In this document: piece by piece, positions 59,805-64,000 of the stretch
How the letters are laid out: each line of letters opens with the position of its first letter
Position numbering within the stretch: position 1 is the first letter of the stretch
Assembly (NCBI GenBank): GCA_021432635.1
Contig: MU270051.1
Coordinates: forward strand, 310,001-374,000
Reading direction: 5' to 3'
From: Thozetella sp. PMI_491
Taxonomy: Eukaryota; Ascomycota; Sordariomycetes; Chaetosphaeriales; Chaetosphaeriaceae
Length of the DNA: 64,000 bases
The notes under the pieces: model-generated
Databases searched by the model: none
What the model was told of the DNA's origin: nothing
Seen by the model: only the letters and a program-made list of their open reading frames with translations
Made by a program: the position numbers and the translations under genes

Positions 59805-60895
59805 ATGGTGCCCCCTGTTCTCATTCCCGAGACTCTGCAAAATCGGCTCAGTCGTCTCCGCGATAGCGGCTCCACTCAGTTCACGACCAGAGCCTTGAGG
59901 ATCGAAGCTTTCGTGAACGAACCCCAGCCTGAAGTGAACCCGCGCCTGGTCGATCTTGGCTCCAGTGTTGTCAGCGCGCCTGGCGGGCAGGACATGCTAC
60001 GTCTGGCCTAGGCGGTCGACATCATCTGCTCCCTAAATGAGCCTGGTATCTTCGCCTGGCAGATGCGCCAGGTGGTCATATTCCTGACAGACTCCTGCAA
60101 TGATTGCACACTCCTCCAGCTGATTCACCGCAAGGACATTGTTCCTATGCCGCAAGCCATGAACCGTGCGTGGGCGGATTACGTTGTAAGGGACCACCTG
60201 CACGCATGAGCCTGAATCATCGCGCTGATATGGTCCCGCAGACATCCCACCCTAATCTTGCCGACGAGACCATGGACCGAAAGCAGATCCATAGGATGAT
60301 AGATACCTTTCGAGAGCTCCGTAGCCCGGTTCCCTCTGGCCTCCTGCCCCTCTTGATAGAGTCGTACCTCGACCACGCCTCCCGACAGAACCGGGGCGGC
60401 CCGGGCTTTGAGCTCACGAACCACAGGGCCCGGGTGATCGCCGCTGAGCAGTTCCATGATCTGCTCTGTGAATGGAGACCGCACGTGGATCTGATGCGGC
60501 TCCATCAGGCCGATCCCACCCGTGACATGAGCCTGGGGGATGTCATCCGGAAGCTGGAGCTGCTGTCCACCAAGATCTTGCATCGAAAGGAGCTCATGGT
60601 AGAGCGGCTGCGGTTCTGGTATAGAAGGGCGGCGCCCTCGGACTCGCAGCTGGGGAGCCCCTTCACCTCCCGGAGCATCGTCAACGCCCTGTTCGGGCTC
60701 TGGACCCACGGACAACTGGATGCGGGCCAATTGCAGAGCCAGATTTATTTGCAGCTGAGCCAGATGGCCGACGACTACAATCGAATCGCCGGGCTCCTGG
60801 GCCGCCTCCGCGAACATCTCGCCACGGTGGAGGTAGCTCCGTCGGGCCTGCACGAGAATGCATCCTCGGTGGCCTGCCTGTATCACTGTATGTAG
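59805..60895 (+). CDS. Unrecognised protein, three-exon model with an in-frame TAG if unspliced
   Basis: I do not recognise the family. The long clear frame is 60242-60895 (from HPNLADETMDRKQIHRM to ACLYHCM). A second coding-like frame, 59805-60185, has an in-frame TAG at 60009-60011. Treating 59934-60011 (GTGAAC..CCTAG, 78 bp) and 60186-60241 (GTAAGG..CCGCAG, 56 bp) as introns joins all three pieces in frame into 318 residues. The product is helical and charged, with no TM or signal peptide (e.g. RQVVIFLTDSCNDCTLLQL, SPVPSGLLPLLIESYLDHAS, LGDVIRKLELLSTKI). The first proposed intron lacks a good branch site and has a weak donor, so the alternatives are a shorter gene starting near 60209 or an upstream remnant. 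Confidence 0.4.
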
Positions 60896-61633
60896 GGCAG
60901 CGAGCTTGCAGAGTTTGCATCCGCTTTCACGCTGGCTGTTCGTTTCCCTCCCCCTCCCTCCCCCCCTTCTCTTCCGCGTATGTAGAATAGGTACCAGGCT
61001 GTAGGTGGTGTGACCGGTTCGAGGAGGCAAGTTGCTAGTGTATTTTTACTCAAGTTACCGGGTTGCGCATTGGGCGGTTGCCGAGTCCCGAAGGAGGGTT
61101 GGTTGGTCCTTGAGCCCAGGCTTCCAACGGCGCCGACCCCACCACTTCCCCAGGCGCAACGGCAACCAACGGGTGGCTCAGACCAGACCAAGCTAGGGAC
61201 GAACAGACATTCGCTGGCCCGGGGGAGGCGCCAGTCAAGGCGGTTGCCACCTGCAGCTAATGCGTCCGCCGCCTGTACTTTCCGAAGCGCATGATCCCGC
61301 TGGGGCCCTTCATCGTCTGCAGCGCTGGCTGCGTCTTTCTTGCGCCCGACCGCCCGCAGCCTACTTGCCCGTCTCTCTCATCTAGACTTTTGCTGACAAT
61401 CCACCTCTGCTGGCCGCTGAGCCAAGCTCTTTCCCTTGAGCCCCATTCACCCAACGCCGTGTATCCGGCCTGTGCTTTCTCGGCCCTCATTTGTCCTTTC
61501 GGTGCTCTTTGGGACTCTGCCTACTGTGCAATGAGCTTTCCCGTTCGCCGGACGGCCGGCCTTCGGTGACCCACATCCGGGACCTCCGCAGGCAGCTGAT
61601 CGCCGCACACGGCGCGCGCGCGCCCTGGCCACG
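60896..61633. other. Intergenic, 740 bp
   Basis: Between two plus-strand genes. It contains a C/T-rich stretch near 60950 and a C/G-rich leader near 61610. No gene is seen. Confidence 0.5.
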
Positions 61634-63157
61634 ATGAGATCGCCGCTGGAGCTGGTCCAAGAGGCCCTCGAGAGACTCGAGGCCTCCTTCATACCATATC
61701 GATCCCTTTGGTGGCGGTTCTGGACCCCGCCTATGGGCAAGGAGGACCGCTACCAGGAAGGCTACTTCGATGGCTGGGGGGAGCCTGAGGAGCACATGCG
61801 CTGGCTGGACATCCGCCGGGCTATCAACAACCGCCCCTTGCGCCTCATTTACAAGTCGCTCCCATACATCGACGTGCGGCCCACCGTTCCTCCGTCGGAT
61901 GCAGATGACAAGGTTTCGCGGGCCGTCTTTGCAAGTAGCACCACAGAGGCTCTGTACCACCACGGCAAGGCGCTGTACCCCAGGGAGACCATCCAGGACC
62001 TTGAGAACCAGCTGAAGGCGTACGAGAAGGGCCGAAAACCGGTGCCGAAGATACTAGAGCGATGCGAAGCACCGCAGACCGCATTCGTGCACTACCGCGA
62101 TTTCGACGGCGTGATTCAACACCAAGGAACCTGGAAGCCCGGGGCGGTTCTCCACGGAAGCGGAAGCGTGACTGTCTTGTATGTATCGGTCCCGGAATCG
62201 TCTCCCAACCGTGAAGAATCGGGCTGATCGTTGTGTAGTGGCCGTCCTCAGGTCGAGTTCCGTACGATCCAGGAACTGGTGATTCCAGACCCGGACAGCT
62301 ATGAGGTTTATGCCCCGGACCAATGGGAGGCATCTATCGCGTTCAACTCGCTCTATGTCTCGACGAGACTGTCCAAGGAATCCATGCTAGAGATTTACGA
62401 CGTAGAGGACGACCAGCTGCAGACCGCCGAGATCCTCCAGAATCTAGACCTTCACCGGTCCACTCTTGACTCCTCGCAGGAGTGGAAGGCTGTGAGGACG
62501 GCTGTGTCAAGCAGTCGGACACTGAGAAGCATTGATAAAATCGTGTTCCTCTCCAGCGTGGGCTATAGCGACGACTGCGACTACTGCAAGCGGGCGCTGT
62601 TTCTGCTCGGGGTCGCCACACGCCTGCGCGACCTTGTCCTGGCCAGCAGAGATGGCACGGAAGGCAAGACTTGTGGTGCCATACCCATATACATGCCCTC
62701 CTTCGGCACTGACCGCATTTGGAATCGCATGGAGAACCCGGTGCTCTTGCAGTCAGGCGTCATCCCGGTCGATTCGCATGGGGGGCTCCTGCTCAAGATT
62801 GACGACAGGACGGCTGTGATTTCGTTCCGTCATTGGAATCCCGTGAAGCAGATCGTGGCCGACATTGCACGGCCGGCCATCATGATATGCAAACCGATGG
62901 TTGAGGGAATAGGAGATTTTATGGTGCGGGTCGAAGAGCGCGAGGGCGATAGGGTGCGGCTCCCGTTAATCCGCGCTCGAGGTATCGACAACTCCATTAT
63001 TTGCCGGGATCCAGACTCCCCGCGGGTCCGCGAGATGCTCCGAAACTACGACGCGCTCAAATTACCACAGCTTCCCGGAGATACAGCCCCTGTAGAGATG
63101 ATGACTTGCTACCTGAGGAAACCACAAACCCCACTCAAACCGGATTATTACACGTAA
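61634..63157 (+). CDS. SRR1-like domain protein
   Basis: Two exons (61634-62178, 62239-63157) give 487 residues. The C-terminal half fits the fungal SRR1-like domain. KIVFLSSVGYSD is followed by a helix (KRALFLLGVATRLRDLVLA), then PIYMPSFGTDRIWNRM, VIPVDSHGGLLLKIDDRTAV and the closing QIVADIARPAIMI, the most conserved family piece. The N-terminal half is unlike known domains, with a DYFDGWG-like motif (GYFDGWGEPEEHMRWLDIRR). SRR1 was first described in plant light signalling and yeast Ber1 is a homologue. Biochemical function is unknown, and filamentous fungi often carry several divergent copies. The single 60-bp intron (GTATGT..GTGTAG) joins TT|T (Phe) cleanly. A CxxC (DCDYCK) lies at the start of the domain helix. 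Confidence 0.68.
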
Positions 63158-63557
63158 AGGCTTTCCAGAGGAAAAACCACAAGATCCAGTCGTTCCGTGC
63201 GACAAACTCGAGTTGGGGCTTCTAAATTTATCGCCTTCATCCATATTGAAGAGCTATCCAAGACGCAGAGCCCCCAGATTCGACACTTCAGGTAATAGCA
63301 CCACTGCCGACGACGTGTGCCGTGATCCGTCTGATTCGTCTTGGCGGATATTCTCGCGGTATCTCACATGGGTATATGCCCGGGACAAGAACGGGCAATC
63401 CAACCTATACCGATCTGGCGACCGGAAGATACCCCACGCTCGGGGGAGTAAATAAGTTTCGGAACGCATCCCGTCACTCTACCGTTGTAGAAATGCCAAG
63501 AGCGACAAAACCTTCCTCTTCTCCCATCTGTCACATTCCCATCCGGGTACAACTAAA
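63158..63557. other. Intergenic, 400 bp
   Basis: 3' flank of the SRR1-like gene and promoter of the lipase gene. No distinct element is seen. Confidence 0.5.
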
Positions 63558-64000
63558 ATGAGGGCAGAACGCTGGACCCTGCTGCTATGGAGCATCATAT
63601 TGGTGCAGGCCCAGGCAGTCGATGTTCTGTATCCAGGTGATGTCGGGGCGATTCTCTCAGCACTCGGGCCGCTAAGTGAGCGGCCTAATTCAACCAACTC
63701 GTCAGCTTACAATGCACCTCCAAGCCAAGACAAGTGGTACCAACCACCAGACGGCTGGGAGAAAGCAGCGAGAGGAAGTGTTCTTAGGGTCCGAGCGAAC
63801 GCGTATCGCACTATCCGCATCCAGAACGCGCACGACGTCTTCCAGGTCTTGTTCCGGAGCAGCGACACTCATGGGAACCCATCCTGGGCCGTCTCGACTG
63901 TCTTTATCCCTATCTCGCACGTCGCATGCTTGAATGGAACTAATACTACTGCCTGTGCCCACGGCATCGTGTCTTACCAGATCCCCACCGACAGCGTGGA
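63558..64000 (+). CDS. Secretory lipase (LIP family), 3' end outside window
   Basis: The frame opens with ATG at 63558 and runs without a stop to the window edge, so only the first 147 residues are visible. A signal peptide (MRAERWTLLLWSIILVQAQA) is followed by text fitting the start of the fungal secretory lipase family: DKWYQPPDGWEKAARGSVLR, the VFQVLFRSSDTHGNPSWAVS block and STVFIP..GIVSYQIPTDSV. These match the conserved PPxGxExxxPGTILR, YRTTDxxGxPxATVTTVLVP and SYQxPxDS elements. The GxSxG nucleophile elbow would lie downstream, off-window. NST, NSS, NGT and NTT sequons suggest glycosylation. An intron further on cannot be excluded. Confidence 0.82.
   Translation, partial: MRAERWTLLLWSIILVQAQAVDVLYPGDVGAILSALGPLSERPNSTNSSAYNAPPSQDKWYQPPDGWEKAARGSVLRVRANAYRTIRIQNAHDVFQVLFRSSDTHGNPSWAVSTVFIPISHVACLNGTNTTACAHGIVSYQIPTDSV

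Noticed and set aside
63676-63933. 85-codon plus-strand frame at the right edge
   Set aside because: Shadow frame of the lipase gene that starts at 63558 and runs off the window.
1-64000. Transposons, LTR or other virus-derived elements, CRISPR arrays, rRNA/tRNA genes
   Set aside because: I looked for reverse transcriptase, integrase, transposase and capsid motifs, terminal repeats, regularly spaced repeats and RNA gene boxes on both strands and found none that I could support by eye.

Overview
The window is nuclear DNA of a filamentous ascomycete, most likely a sordariomycete (Sordariales-like). The basis is short 49-151 bp introns (one of 209 bp) with GTRNGT-type donors and CTAAC/CTGAC-like branch sites. 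Further support comes from GC-rich coding sequence, C/T-rich leaders, and protein families typical of Pezizomycotina (SOM1/Flo8-type LisH activator, fungal SRR1 proteins, secretory lipase). The species call is inference; no rRNA or marker gene is present. I count 18 protein-coding genes, two of them cut by the window edges or weak in model, and no convincing tRNA, rRNA, CRISPR, transposon or virus-derived element.

Layout. 1-20.4 kb is a dense block of conserved genes, several tied to translation: a GST-like gene cut by the left edge (+), mitochondrial serine hydroxymethyltransferase (-), ribosomal protein eL19 (-), the 2,685-residue GCN1 (-), and, from a shared 531-bp divergent promoter, a DEAH-box helicase of the DHX29/DHX57/YLR419W type (+). 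20.4-33.9 kb is looser: a seven-zinc-knuckle Gis2/CNBP-like protein (-), a two-TM protein with two PPxY motifs (-), and the U5 snRNP WD40 protein (-). The last shares a 406-bp divergent promoter with the TRAPP subunit Bet3 (+).

36-48.5 kb carries a single-pass surface-type protein (+), the SOM1/Flo8-like LisH regulator (+), a PAQR/adiponectin-receptor-like membrane protein (-) and an orphan ORF beside an AT-rich island. 53-64 kb is mostly nutrient acquisition: a GH16 glucanase, a vacuolar/secreted M28 aminopeptidase, an AVT-type amino acid transporter, an unrecognised gene, an SRR1-domain protein and the 5' end of a secretory lipase cut by the right edge, all on +.

Exon-intron structures were built by hand from splice signals and protein-family continuity, and every full-length model closes in frame. 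The most notable observations are structural: an intron splitting the eL19 start codon (AT|G), a 9-nt microexon in bet3, a 12-nt microexon in the zinc-knuckle gene, and a likely Rsp5-adaptor-like PPxY membrane protein. I did not find a new multi-gene system. Several 3-4.6 kb intergenic stretches hold no supportable gene.
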